Shown in pieces: positions 26,766-35,426 of a stretch of DNA of 64,000 nt. The notes under the pieces are model-generated. The model did not search any database. It had not been told where the DNA came from and saw only the letters and a program-made list of their open reading frames with translations. Source of the DNA: Pseudomonas sp. RC10 (lineage in GTDB: Bacteria; Pseudomonadota; Gammaproteobacteria; Pseudomonadales; Pseudomonadaceae); assembly GCF_038397775.1 (NCBI RefSeq), contig NZ_CP151650.1, forward strand, positions 6,033,001-6,097,000, in the 5' to 3' direction. Within the stretch, counting starts at the first letter, position 1, and each line of letters starts with the position of its first letter. The position numbers were made by a program, and so were the translations under genes.

Positions 26766-27961
26766 TTACGCGCTCCCAGTAAACGTCCGAGCCAGCCGTC
26801 ACGGGGTTTCTCCGGCGTCTGGTTCTGACTGGCCATCCGCTCGCCCAGGTTTTTCAAGCCGGTGCTCAAGGACTCTCGGGGCGACAGTTCAAACAGCGAC
26901 AGGCCCTGATTTTTCGCGTTCAGGCGCAGCTCGGGGCTGAGCGGCAAAACCGCCATGGCTGGCAGCCCGAAGGTCTTTTCCAGCGCCTCGGCATTGGGTG
27001 TGACCTGGCGCAGGTACTTGTCCACCAGCAACCCGCCCTGTTGCAACTTCAGGCCTTTTTCGCGCCACAGATTGAGGATCGCCAGGTTGCGACGGCATTC
27101 GATGACGTTCTGATCGACGTACCACAGCAGTTGATCGCAATGGGTGACGAACGTCCGCAGCGACTCGCTGTCCGGCTGGCCCACCAGATTCACCACGACA
27201 TGCTGAAAGTGCTGGCGCAACGCACTGAGCAACATGTACAGCTCGGCGGCGCTGGTGTGCTCCAGCGACATGTCGTCCTCGCCGTACGCGAGAATGCGCA
27301 GTTGAGTCGGGTGGACCGTGAAGGCGCTGTCGATCAGGGTGGAGTCAAGACGACGCAAATGGCGCACGGCATCGCCAAAATTGAACGAGGATTCGAGGCT
27401 CAACATGGCCAGGCTGTCGCCGCGAGGCATGCCCAAATCCAACAGCAAGGTGCGCTGTTCCTTCTGTTGCGCGACGAGTGCCAGATGCGCCGACACCAGC
27501 GCGCCATCGCCATCGCATTGGGCGCCGTAGATCACGGTCAGGCCACCCATGTTGGGGTTCGGCGCCACGGGCGGCAGGCGTTTGCTCAGGCGCCGCACCA
27601 GACCGGCCACCTCACTGGAACGCGAACCGTAGGCCACGAAATCCCGCGCCCCGGCGCGCATGGCATTGAGCACGAGCTGGTTGTCCATGCCGTCACCCAA
27701 CGCGACGATGGCCAGCATCGGCTTGGCCTCCAGTGCGCCTTCGATCAACGCGCTCTGGTTCATCAAATGCTCGCGGTCGAGGCCGACGAACACGACGCTG
27801 GCGAAGGTCACATCCACCAGCGCCAGCAGTTCATCGAGGCTGCCGGTGCCCGCGCTCACTACCTGACCCAACGGGGCCAGCGCACCCTGCAGCCATTCGA
27901 GGTCGGTGCTGTTGCGGGTGATGGCCAGAAAGGTCTGGCTGAGGCTCGGTCCCTGGCTCAT
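26762..27961 (-). CDS. tadZ: TadZ/CpaE localisation protein
   Basis: A 399-residue protein with an atypical receiver-like N-domain (1-130) and a ParA/MinD-like ATPase domain (about 138-385), which places the Flp machine at the cell pole. The usual Walker A Lys pattern is lost: GAQCDGDGALVSAHLA (146-161) replaces KGGxGKT. Many TadZ/CpaE proteins keep the motif. A reduced or lost ATPase activity is therefore likely. It overlaps both tadA and rcpA. Confidence 0.9.
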   Translation of the reverse strand: MSQGPSLSQTFLAITRNSTDLEWLQGALAPLGQVVSAGTGSLDELLALVDVTFASVVFVGLDREHLMNQSALIEGALEAKPMLAIVALGDGMDNQLVLNAMRAGARDFVAYGSRSSEVAGLVRRLSKRLPPVAPNPNMGGLTVIYGAQCDGDGALVSAHLALVAQQKEQRTLLLDLGMPRGDSLAMLSLESSFNFGDAVRHLRRLDSTLIDSAFTVHPTQLRILAYGEDDMSLEHTSAAELYMLLSALRQHFQHVVVNLVGQPDSESLRTFVTHCDQLLWYVDQNVIECRRNLAILNLWREKGLKLQQGGLLVDKYLRQVTPNAEALEKTFGLPAMAVLPLSPELRLNAKNQGLSLFELSPRESLSTGLKNLGERMASQNQTPEKPRDGWLGRLLGARK

Positions 27962-29214
27962 TGCGATAACCCACTGCGGCGATCAAAGCTGCCGTTTTCG
28001 AGGAAGTACATCTTGAGGAAACTCGGGTCGTAATTGCGCAGCCCTTCACCCGGCAGAGACGGCAACGGCGCGTTCACTGCCATCGGCTGAACCAGGTGCG
28101 GGGTGACGATCATCAGCAGCTCACGCTCGTCGCGGTTGATCTGCGAACTGCGAAACAGCGCGCCGAGGATCGGGATGTCACCGAGCCCCGGAAACTTGTC
28201 CACCGAGGCGATGTTGCTGGTGTTGATCAGGCCACTGATCACGAAGCTCTCGCCGTCAGCCAGCGACACGCTGGTGTCGGTGCGGCGAACGTTCAGCGCC
28301 GGTACGGTGGTGCCCGCGATGGTCACGCCCGCCGTGAAATCCAGCTCGCTGACTTCGGGTGCGACTTTCAGCGATATGCGGTTGCGGCCCACCACGGTCG
28401 GGGTCAGCGTCAAGCGCACGCCGTACTCTTTATATTCGATGGAAATGCCGTTGCCTTCGCCGTTGGGTACCGGCACCGGGAATTCGCCACCGGCCAGGAA
28501 GCTCGCGCTCTGCCCGCTCAATGCCACCAGGCTTGGCCGGGCGAGGGTGTAGGCGAAACCGCTGGTTTCCATGGCATTGAGCATGCCCAGCACTTTGCTG
28601 CTGCCGCCGCCCCAGACGATGTTGAAGTTGTTGTTGCTGAGCGGGATCGCCGGTCGCGTGCCGCCCACGGTGCCTGGCGTCACGGTCACGCCCGGCACGG
28701 TGCCGGGGGAGCCGAAGAGAAAATTGTTCGAGCCTCTGCCGAAAATCGAGGTGCTGGCTTCTTTCAACTTGGTACGGCTGACCTCGACGAAACGGATGTC
28801 GGTTTGCACCTGACTGGGCAGCAGCGGGTCTTCGGAAGGTGGCAGCAGGGTGTCAGTCATCGCCGTCTTCGCGGTGCCACGCACGAACACCATGCTCTGC
28901 CGGGGCGAGGTGGAACACGCCGTCCAGATCATCAGGCTGGTGGTGCCCGGTCCCACACCGGTCAGCAGGAAGCCGCCGTTGTCGTCGCCGTTCACATGAA
29001 CATCCGCAATCTTCGGATCGCCTACTGCCAGACGCGTAATGGCGACAGGCGAGCGGATAGCTTGCTGCACGCCCTGGCCGATCTCGGTGGCCGCTGGCAT
29101 GGCCGCGAGTCCCGAACACCCGGTCGGCGCGGCCACCGCGATGCCCTGATACAGACCGAGAGACATAAAGGCCAACACGATACGGTTCAACACCGGTTTG
29201 TAACGGCTGCTCAT
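27958..29214 (-). CDS. rcpA: RcpA/CpaC outer-membrane secretin
   Basis: A 418-residue secretin with a signal peptide (LNRIVLAFMSLGLYQGIAVA). The N0/BON-like domain has GDPKIADVHVNGDDNGGFLL. The C-terminal secretin core has EYKEYGVRLTLTPTVVGRN, VSLADGESFVISGLIN and PGLGDIPILGALFRS before LMIVTPHLVQP. The ATG at 29214 has AAGGAT at 8 bases; an in-frame TTG at 29223 is less likely. It provides the channel for Flp pili. Confidence 0.95.
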   Translation of the reverse strand: MSSRYKPVLNRIVLAFMSLGLYQGIAVAAPTGCSGLAAMPAATEIGQGVQQAIRSPVAITRLAVGDPKIADVHVNGDDNGGFLLTGVGPGTTSLMIWTACSTSPRQSMVFVRGTAKTAMTDTLLPPSEDPLLPSQVQTDIRFVEVSRTKLKEASTSIFGRGSNNFLFGSPGTVPGVTVTPGTVGGTRPAIPLSNNNFNIVWGGGSSKVLGMLNAMETSGFAYTLARPSLVALSGQSASFLAGGEFPVPVPNGEGNGISIEYKEYGVRLTLTPTVVGRNRISLKVAPEVSELDFTAGVTIAGTTVPALNVRRTDTSVSLADGESFVISGLINTSNIASVDKFPGLGDIPILGALFRSSQINRDERELLMIVTPHLVQPMAVNAPLPSLPGEGLRNYDPSFLKMYFLENGSFDRRSGLSQ

Positions 29215-29235
29215 CAAGTGCAATCCTTGCTCGAA

Positions 29236-30183
29236 TCAGGGGGTTTGCTGCGTGATCTGATTGCCACGAATGACTTCCACCGGCCGCGGTCCGCGCGGGG
29301 CACCCCCGCTGGCGCGAACCGCAACGTTGGACTGCAGACTCAGCTGGTTGAAGTGGGTGACGTTGCGATTCGCGGTGTCCAGCTGCAGGGCTATGTCGCT
29401 GTCCCCCGCCCAGTACCGCTCAAGGTTTTTCTCGTCAGCGCTGCGCACAGCCAAACGCAGAGGGCCGGCTTGCGAGGCCAGCATCAAACGGTTGAGCAGC
29501 TTTTCCGGCACCGCGACGACCACGCTCCGTGCATTGACCCTGCCTTTTTGCTGTTGGGCGCGCTCGTCGCGGCTGATGCCTTGATCGTCCTGGCCCTGAT
29601 TCACCGGCCCCATCAACGCCCCCACACTGAGCACGCGTAACGCTGGAACGACGGTTTGCGCGCTGCGGTCGTTATTGGTCTGGTCCGGCGGCAGGTAGAG
29701 CAGAACATCCACGTAATCACCGGGGCTCAACTGCCCTCCGGCGCCGATGATTTCGTCAATGGACAGCGCCAGTGCTCGCTCCCCGGGCCGGATCATTCGA
29801 GCCAATGAGCCACCGGCTTCGAAGCTGCTGTCGGTCAGCCAGGTACCTGCGGTGAGGGGGCGCCACGACAGGCGGCCGATGGCCTCATCCGGTTTGCTGA
29901 AGCTTCCGGCGGGCGCGACCTTGAGGCGTTCGACAATCAGGTCGTCAGCCTTGATGGGCTCATAGGCAGGAAGATCGCGCGCCAGCACCAGCACGGATTG
30001 GCGGGTCGGGTCTTCAGAGGGTTTTTCTTCGACAACGGGGGCGGCGACCGGGGTAACGGTCTGTGCGACAGGCGCTTGAGGTGCAGGCGCGGGTTGGCGG
30101 CTCAATACCAATCCCCAATACCCGGCAAACAGCGCACCCAGCAGAAAAAGTACAGCGAGCCCTAGTGTGACGCGACTGCTCAT
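29236..30183 (-). CDS. rcpC: RcpC/CpaB Flp pilus assembly protein
   Basis: A 315-residue periplasmic protein anchored by an N-terminal helix (VTLGLAVLFLLGALFAGYWGLVL). It has a Pro-rich linker and an SAF domain (VLARDLPAYEPIKADDLIVERLKV...GTWLTDSSFEAGG), then the RcpC-specific part (IDEIIGAGGQLSPGDYVDVLLYLP). The ATG at 30183 follows AGGAGGG. The longer frame to 30306 has no supporting signal. It is the first gene of the rcpC-rcpA-tadZABCD-DUF3613 operon and is divergent from flp. Confidence 0.94.
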   Translation of the reverse strand: MSSRVTLGLAVLFLLGALFAGYWGLVLSRQPAPAPQAPVAQTVTPVAAPVVEEKPSEDPTRQSVLVLARDLPAYEPIKADDLIVERLKVAPAGSFSKPDEAIGRLSWRPLTAGTWLTDSSFEAGGSLARMIRPGERALALSIDEIIGAGGQLSPGDYVDVLLYLPPDQTNNDRSAQTVVPALRVLSVGALMGPVNQGQDDQGISRDERAQQQKGRVNARSVVVAVPEKLLNRLMLASQAGPLRLAVRSADEKNLERYWAGDSDIALQLDTANRNVTHFNQLSLQSNVAVRASGGAPRGPRPVEVIRGNQITQQTP

Positions 30184-30514
30184 GACGGCCCTCCTGTGCC
30201 TTACCGCTCTGCGGATCACTTCGAAAACGGTTCGAGACAACTGATCAGTCAGTTGGCTGTGAACATTCTTCCTTTTCGCCTTATGAAGGTAGACGAGGTC
30301 ATTCAAAACGCCATCATTCGTCGGAAATTTCGCACGACTTCATCCGTTCGGAGGGGCCGAGTCACGGCCTGTCGGCCGCTTGGCATTATCACTTTCGGAT
30401 TAATGCTTTCTTGCGATTGTGGAGTGTGGAAATGGGGTCAATGCTGTGGGTACGAAGGATTGGCAAACGCTTTTTGCGTGCAGTAACGCGCTTCATGCGC
30501 TGAGGAGAAGTGAG
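30184..30514. other. Divergent intergenic region between rcpC and flp
   Basis: The 331-base space presumably holds the promoters for rcpC (leftward) and flp (rightward), and PprB sites by analogy to P. aeruginosa. I see no clear -35/-10 pair. TTGGCA...TTTTGC near 30460 resembles a sigma-54 element, but the GG-to-GC spacing is 12 rather than 10. No gene is supported here. Confidence 0.5.
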
Positions 30515-30703
30515 ATGTACCTGATGTATTTTTCTGCACTGTTGCGTAAATTCGTCAAGAACGAAGAAGCGGCCTCGGGGATTGAATATGCGATTGTCGC
30601 CGCGATGGTGGCTGTGGTGCTGATTGCTTTTATTACCCCGATCGGAGGTTCGGTAGAGGCGATTTTCACAAAGCTGAAGACCGAATTGGTCAAGCACGAA
30701 TAG
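30515..30703 (+). CDS. flp: Flp type IVb pilin
   Basis: A 62-residue prepilin, the main subunit of Flp pili. The leader is about 22 residues, ending EEAASG, followed by IEYAIVAAMVAVVLIAFIT as the hydrophobic pilin helix. GAGGAGA precedes the ATG at 30515. FppA should cut after Gly22. Glu is then at +2 and Tyr at +3, whereas classical Flp pilins have Glu at +5, so the exact cut site deserves care. It stands alone on the plus strand opposite the tad operon. Confidence 0.92.
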   Translation: MYLMYFSALLRKFVKNEEAASGIEYAIVAAMVAVVLIAFITPIGGSVEAIFTKLKTELVKHE

Positions 30704-30805
30704 GAGCGATTCGTTCGGTCCATTTTGATGGATGACACGATGGCCATCGCAAGCTCAATCCGCTGGCAAATCTGCCGCCAGAGATTTACATAACGGAATC
30801 CATTA

Positions 30806-31213
30806 ATGCCCGTGCCGACACGCCAACAATTATTACTGGTTGACGACGAAGAGGACGCCAACGAAGAGCTGGCCGAGTTGCTCGAAGGCGAGGGGTTTTG
30901 CTGCTTCACGGCGCCCTCTGTCAAGGTGGCGCTGAAGCTGCTGACCGAGCACCCGGACATCGCCTTGGTGATCACTGATCTGCGGATGCCGGAGGAAAGC
31001 GGCATCTCGCTGATCAAACGCCTGCGCGAGCATACGTCGCGCCAACACCTGCCGGTCATCGTCACCTCAGGCCACGCTGACATGGAAGACGTCAGCGACC
31101 TGCTGCGCCTGCACGTGCTGGACCTGTTCCGCAAACCCATCTACCACGTCCGCCTGCTGGAAACCCTCGACAACCTGTTCCCGAAACCGAAGGTGTATCA
31201 GGTCGGGCAGTAA
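30806..31213 (+). CDS. Stand-alone receiver-domain response regulator
   Basis: A 135-residue protein made only of a receiver domain: LVDDEEDANE acidic pocket, phospho-acceptor Asp58 in TDLRMPEESG, Thr/Ser switch VTSGHAD, and Lys110 in FRKPIYH. It has no output domain. It lies 100 bases after flp in the same direction and next to the Flp locus, so it may be a phosphate sink or an extra input to PprA/PprB. This is inference from position. Confidence 0.88.
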   Translation: MPVPTRQQLLLVDDEEDANEELAELLEGEGFCCFTAPSVKVALKLLTEHPDIALVITDLRMPEESGISLIKRLREHTSRQHLPVIVTSGHADMEDVSDLLRLHVLDLFRKPIYHVRLLETLDNLFPKPKVYQVGQ

Positions 31214-31241
31214 CCTGCTTCAAACGCGACTCACAGGTCAC

Positions 31242-31330
31242 TGTAGGAGCCGGCTTGCTGGCGAAAGCGGCGTCTCAGCCGCCCACTCTGTAACTGACAC
31301 CCCGCCTTCGCCAGCAATCCGGCTCCCACA
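31242..31330. repeat. REP pair (TGTAGGAGCCGGCTTGCTGGCGAA type)
   Basis: TGTAGGAGCCGGCTTGCTGG and CCAGCAATCCGGCTCCCACA face each other over about 40 bases. Same subfamily as 45037-45124. Confidence 0.88.
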
Positions 31331-31371
31331 CGTTTTACGTCGATCACATCTCCTCAGCACACTCCCTAGCC

Positions 31372-31446
31372 CGTGGGAGACGCCGGAGGTTACGACGGCA
31401 GCGAAGGCGGTGTATCAGGCCCACATCAGAGCCCAACACACCGCCC
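31372..31446. repeat. Single copy of the 151-bp repeat element core
   Basis: GTGGGAGACGCCGGAGGTTACGACGGCAGCGAAGGCG matches the core of the tandem array at 17198-17801, followed by TATCAGGCCCACATCAGAGC, which resembles the array's GGTCAGGCGCACATCAGCCG. It lies after the stop of the TpsB gene. Confidence 0.8.
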
Positions 31447-31453
31447 TCCTCTC

Positions 31454-33130
31454 TCAAAGCTGATAACTGAAACTCAACGTGAACCTGGGATTGCGGTTGA
31501 AACTGTCCAGCCCGACATCGGACATCGGCTTGGCCGCTTCCAGCGCGATGTTGTAATAACGGCCATCGCCAAACCTGAGTCCACCCGCCGCTGAGGACAG
31601 TTTCGAATCCTTGACCGGCAGTTCGTTGAACCACGTCCGCGCTGCGTCAAACACCACATACGGTTGCAGCACTTTCACCCAGTTGCCGTCACGGGTGAAG
31701 CTGTAGTTGACCTCATACGCCACGCCCCAGCCCTTGTCGCCCGACGCCTGATCCGTCGGATAGCCCCGACCGAAATTCTGCCCGCCAAACTGCGCCCGCT
31801 CACTGTCGGGCAAGGTGTCGTCGCTCCAGTACAACGCCGCGGAAAACACCCCCTGCCAATGCTCGCAAAACTTGTCGCTCTGCACCCCCGACAACCGCGC
31901 CCGAAAGAAGTCCAGGTCGTACGTGCTGTCGTCGGTCTTCGCGCCCATGCCGTCGATGCCCTGGTACACCCCGGCGCTGAGAATCCGCAGTTGCCGGTCG
32001 GTCGATTTACGCCAATCGCCTTCCACCGCCACAGCGCGGATGTCGGTGCGACTTTGCACGCTCAAGGGAAAGCCAATCACGTCGTAACGCGTCTTGTCAT
32101 TCACCGCGTACAGCCGCGCCCCTGCGCTCAGCCATTCGTTCTGAGCCGCGATCAGCGGATGGGTGAAGCCGATGGAAAACCGGTCGTTGTCGCGCCGTTG
32201 CTTCAACTCCAACCCATTGTCCAACGCCACGTTGGTGCCCGGCTCGCTGCGGTAGTGAGACGCCGAGAGATTCAGCTGGGTGCCCTCGGTATTAAGGTAC
32301 TGGCTGTAATCCAGACGGTAGTAATGCTCTTTGTCGTCTCCGGGCGGGAACAGGCCGCTGAAGGTCAGTTGCTCGGCCATGGCGGTCTGCGCGTTGCTGC
32401 TCAAACCGAGCAACGCTTGCAGGCCATCGCGGTTATCGTCCGTGGTGCTCAGGGTGCTGGTGAAGGGTTTGCGCGAGGCTTGGGCGATCAACGTGGTCGC
32501 GCCGTCCGTGGTGCCCGGTGGCGGCACTTGAGCCTGCAAGGTCACGCCCGGCACCCGGCTCATCAGCGAGGTGTAGCGCTCGAACGTCTTGCGGGTCAGC
32601 GGACGCTCCTGCTTGATCTTGTCGACGAGCTTTTGCAGGTACGCCGACACGTTGCCAATGTCACCTTCAAGCCGATAATCCCGCACGTAACCTTCCACCA
32701 GCACCACGCGCACCAGCCCCTGATCGAAGTTTTGCGGCGGCAGGAACGCGTAGGACAACAGATAGCCGTCATCCTGATAACGCCGGGTGATGCCGCGCGT
32801 GGCCTCGATCAATTCGGCGAGTGTGGCGTCGCGGCCGATCAAGGGTTCATACGCAGCGCCGAGCTGTTCCAGCGGGTACACCGTGCCGCCTTCGATACGA
32901 ATTTTGCGCACGCCGACCTTGGTGCTCATCATCAAGGGCGTGGCGTCGGACGGCGGTGCAGGCACCTGCAGGGCGGGCGTCGCAGGACGGTAGGCATCAG
33001 CGGGAAGGTTAGGCACCGGGAGCGTGCGCTCGCGGTCGTTGCTGTTGAGGAAGCTGGGAAGCGGTTCAGCGTTCGCGAAGAAAGGAGAGACAGAAACACC
33101 CAGCACGAAGACAGGGATACAAGCACGCAT
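31454..33130 (-). CDS. Two-partner secretion transporter (ShlB/FhaC/HecB family)
   Basis: A 558-residue outer-membrane TpsB protein. Signal peptide ACIPVFVLGVSVSPFFANA is followed by POTRA domains (KVGVRKIRIEGGTVYPLEQL; GYLLSYAFLPPQNFDQGLVRVVLVEG) and a 16-strand beta-barrel with GRGYPTD in place of the usual VRGY motif. It normally exports a large TpsA haemagglutinin-like protein, but none is nearby. The upstream same-strand neighbour is a Gly/Thr-rich lipoprotein 180 bases away. The ATG at 33130 follows GGAG; the open frame to 33262 has no support. Confidence 0.9.
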   Translation of the reverse strand: MRACIPVFVLGVSVSPFFANAEPLPSFLNSNDRERTLPVPNLPADAYRPATPALQVPAPPSDATPLMMSTKVGVRKIRIEGGTVYPLEQLGAAYEPLIGRDATLAELIEATRGITRRYQDDGYLLSYAFLPPQNFDQGLVRVVLVEGYVRDYRLEGDIGNVSAYLQKLVDKIKQERPLTRKTFERYTSLMSRVPGVTLQAQVPPPGTTDGATTLIAQASRKPFTSTLSTTDDNRDGLQALLGLSSNAQTAMAEQLTFSGLFPPGDDKEHYYRLDYSQYLNTEGTQLNLSASHYRSEPGTNVALDNGLELKQRRDNDRFSIGFTHPLIAAQNEWLSAGARLYAVNDKTRYDVIGFPLSVQSRTDIRAVAVEGDWRKSTDRQLRILSAGVYQGIDGMGAKTDDSTYDLDFFRARLSGVQSDKFCEHWQGVFSAALYWSDDTLPDSERAQFGGQNFGRGYPTDQASGDKGWGVAYEVNYSFTRDGNWVKVLQPYVVFDAARTWFNELPVKDSKLSSAAGGLRFGDGRYYNIALEAAKPMSDVGLDSFNRNPRFTLSFSYQL

Positions 33131-33312
33131 AAGGACACTCCATTGACCAACAGCAGCGGTGCACGGGCAAAAAAAGACAGGGGATCTTCCGACTCCCCTG
33201 TCTGAAACAAGCGTAGGCGTTGTGGGAGAAGTCGCTAGCGAAGCAAGCTGGAGAAAGAACACTGCATCGCGGACAACGGACTCGCGAACGTTCTCACACT
33301 GCCCAGCACTTC

Positions 33313-34989
33313 TTACTTACGCGTAGCCAACCCACCGCCGAGGACGCTTGTAACCCCGTTGAGCAACCCGCCGACACCGCCATTCGACGCGTTGCCATTT
33401 GCATTCACCAGACCACCCACCTGAGCGACCGTATTGCCCAGTGTCGAGACCGTGCCGCCAACCGCCGTGGTGACCGGGTTGGCGTTGGTCGCGGCAATCT
33501 GGCTACCCAGATTGCTGACTGCGCCACCCGCTTGCGTGAGCAGGCCGTTGACCGGTGCGCCGATGCCCGTGGCCCCGCCGATGTTCTGCGTGACGCTGGC
33601 GACGTTGGTCACGACGGGCGTGATCGCAGCGCCCACGTTGTTAGTGAGGGCTGCGACCGGCGCGCCGAGTGCTGTATTGGCGACCCCATTGCCACCGAGG
33701 ATCGGACCAAGGGACGCGACCGTCGTGCCGACGCCGGTGCCATTCAGACCTGCGGCGCCCAGCAGGCCGCCGCCGGAACCTGCGGTCAGCCCCGAACCTG
33801 CGGCGGCGACCACGCCACCGACGTTTTCAAGCAAGCCGCCGTTCAAGCCCGGAACACTGGGCAGCCCCGGCAGGCCAGGCAACGTGGTGCCGCCACCCGT
33901 GCCGGCATTGGCTTGCAGGTAACCGGCTGCCGTGCCCGCCACATCACCCAGGCCGCCGAGCGAGCCGCCCAGCCCTGCAGTGAGCGGATTGTTCTGCGCG
34001 CCGTTTTGCAGGCTGCCGCCCACGTTGTTGAGCGTGCCTTTAACGTTCTGCAGGAGGCCATTCACCGGCTGACCCAGCCCTGTCGCGCTGCCGACTTTGT
34101 TGGTGGTCGATTCGAGCATCGCCACCACCGGCACCAGTTTGTCGCCGATGGCATGCGTGGCCGAGCCGAGCGGGCCACTGGTGGTGGCGGCGCTGAGGGT
34201 GTCACCGAGCATGGTGACTTTCTGGCCTACGCCGTCGACAAGATCGCCTGCGCCGCCGACCACGGTACCCACCAACGGCACCTGTTCGATGGCCGGGGAA
34301 CGGGCGAATTTCGACACGCCAGTGCCGAGGGAAGAGACGCCAGCGCCGAGGTCGCCGGTCGCCGTGCCGACGCTGGAAAGCGTCATGCCGAGGGAATTGC
34401 TGTCAGTGCCAAGCGTGCCGAGGCCATCGACCAAACCGCCGCTGACGCTGTTCGCCGCGAAGCCAAGGGATGAAACCAGGCCACCCGCGCCGGAGGTCAG
34501 ATCGGTGTTGCCAGCAATCGGCACCGACGACACGGCATCACCCACGCCCACGACCGCATCGCCCACCTGACCGAGGACGCTGCCGAGATCGACGCTGGTC
34601 TGTGCGGTCGTGCTGCGTGTCCGGATCACCGGAGTGCCACCACCGGTTCCGCCGGTTCCACCATCAGTGCCACCTGTACCGCCTGTTCCACCTGTTCCGC
34701 CCGTGCCTCCGGTGCCGCCGTCAACCACGCCACCACCGGCTCCGCCTGTTCCGCCTGTGCCACCCGTTCCGGTATCGCCTGTGCCTCCTGTCCCGCCCGT
34801 ATTACCGGTGCCGCCCGAACCGCTGCCATCGGTGGTTCCGCCGCTGGCTGACCCTCCCGATGTACCCGCTGTGGATGAGGAACCATCTACGTGACTTTTC
34901 GAACCGCCACCGCCACTGCTGCACCCACCCAAGCTGACTGCCAGAACAAGTGCCAATGCCGATGATGCGAAAAACATCTGGGTTTTCAT
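33313..34989 (-). CDS. Gly/Thr-rich low-complexity lipoprotein (collagen-like)
   Basis: A 558-residue lipoprotein with lipobox LGGC (Cys23). Residues about 46-119 are Gly/Thr repeats (GGTGGTGGTGGTGGT), giving the collagen-like label. From 130 on the chain is Gly/Val/Leu/Asn-rich with many GLG, NVG and LGG turns. Residues 286-350 and 456-520 are an internal duplication (both contain GATG/SATG..G.PVNGLL). The ATG at 34989 is used; the frame runs open to 35058. It may be a surface or biofilm protein handled by the adjacent TpsB transporter, but it lacks a TPS signal domain, so this is only inferred from the pairing. Confidence 0.8.
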   Translation of the reverse strand: MKTQMFFASSALALVLAVSLGGCSSGGGGSKSHVDGSSSTAGTSGGSASGGTTDGSGSGGTGNTGGTGGTGDTGTGGTGGTGGAGGGVVDGGTGGTGGTGGTGGTGGTDGGTGGTGGGTPVIRTRSTTAQTSVDLGSVLGQVGDAVVGVGDAVSSVPIAGNTDLTSGAGGLVSSLGFAANSVSGGLVDGLGTLGTDSNSLGMTLSSVGTATGDLGAGVSSLGTGVSKFARSPAIEQVPLVGTVVGGAGDLVDGVGQKVTMLGDTLSAATTSGPLGSATHAIGDKLVPVVAMLESTTNKVGSATGLGQPVNGLLQNVKGTLNNVGGSLQNGAQNNPLTAGLGGSLGGLGDVAGTAAGYLQANAGTGGGTTLPGLPGLPSVPGLNGGLLENVGGVVAAAGSGLTAGSGGGLLGAAGLNGTGVGTTVASLGPILGGNGVANTALGAPVAALTNNVGAAITPVVTNVASVTQNIGGATGIGAPVNGLLTQAGGAVSNLGSQIAATNANPVTTAVGGTVSTLGNTVAQVGGLVNANGNASNGGVGGLLNGVTSVLGGGLATRK

Positions 34990-35296
34990 GGGGAGAATCC
35001 TTCCAAAACACGATTGTTTTATTGGCCTCCCGGCTTGAGCCGAAAAGCACTTGTCCATGACGCCATGACAGGCTTTGGAAGGGGATTGGGCAACTCACAA
35101 CTTGGTATTAACGCCTTATATACCTGCGAGAAAGGGTGACTGAAGGTGTGAAAATCGTGTTTTAAATCAGGGCATTAGTAGCGACATAAATAACCGTCAC
35201 AGCCCGCGCAGACGAAAGTTATATAGTCGTAATTGACAGGTCCGAGGCGCTCAAAAAATCTCGCGTCCGGCCGAGGCGGAGAATCAGAAACGCATG
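34990..35296. other. Upstream region of the lipoprotein gene
   Basis: No gene is seen here. On the minus strand TATATAA at about 35115-35121, with TTCAGT some 16 bases before it, is a possible promoter for the lipoprotein gene. The stretch is AT-richer than its flanks. Confidence in the promoter is low. Confidence 0.35.
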
Positions 35297-35350
35297 TGCT
35301 GTCTGGCACACCGCGTTCGCTGCCGTCGTAACCTCTGCGTCTCCCACAGG
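35297..35350. repeat. Single inverted copy of the 151-bp repeat core
   Basis: GCGTTCGCTGCCGTCGTAACCTCTGCGTCTCCCAC is the reverse complement of the core of the array at 17198-17801, with one or two changes. Third locus of this family in the window. Confidence 0.85.
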
Positions 35351-35426
35351 GCCTTCAGCGTGCCGATTTTTGAGGTCAGCCCATTAGAGATGGCGGCGAA
35401 ACCGGGAGTTGGGTTCAACACCGGAC

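Noticed and set aside
28096..29640. 514-codon frame opposite rcpA/rcpC
   Set aside because: It spans two real genes on the other strand and the gap between them, with no recognisable domain.
30455..30480. Possible sigma-54 promoter before flp (TTGGCA...TTTTGC)
   Set aside because: Spacing between GG and GC is 12, not the strict 10 needed for sigma-54.
31664..33205. 513-codon frame opposite the TpsB gene
   Set aside because: It is antisense to a well-supported gene. Such long shadows are common in high-GC DNA, and the product is Arg/His/Gln-rich without domains.
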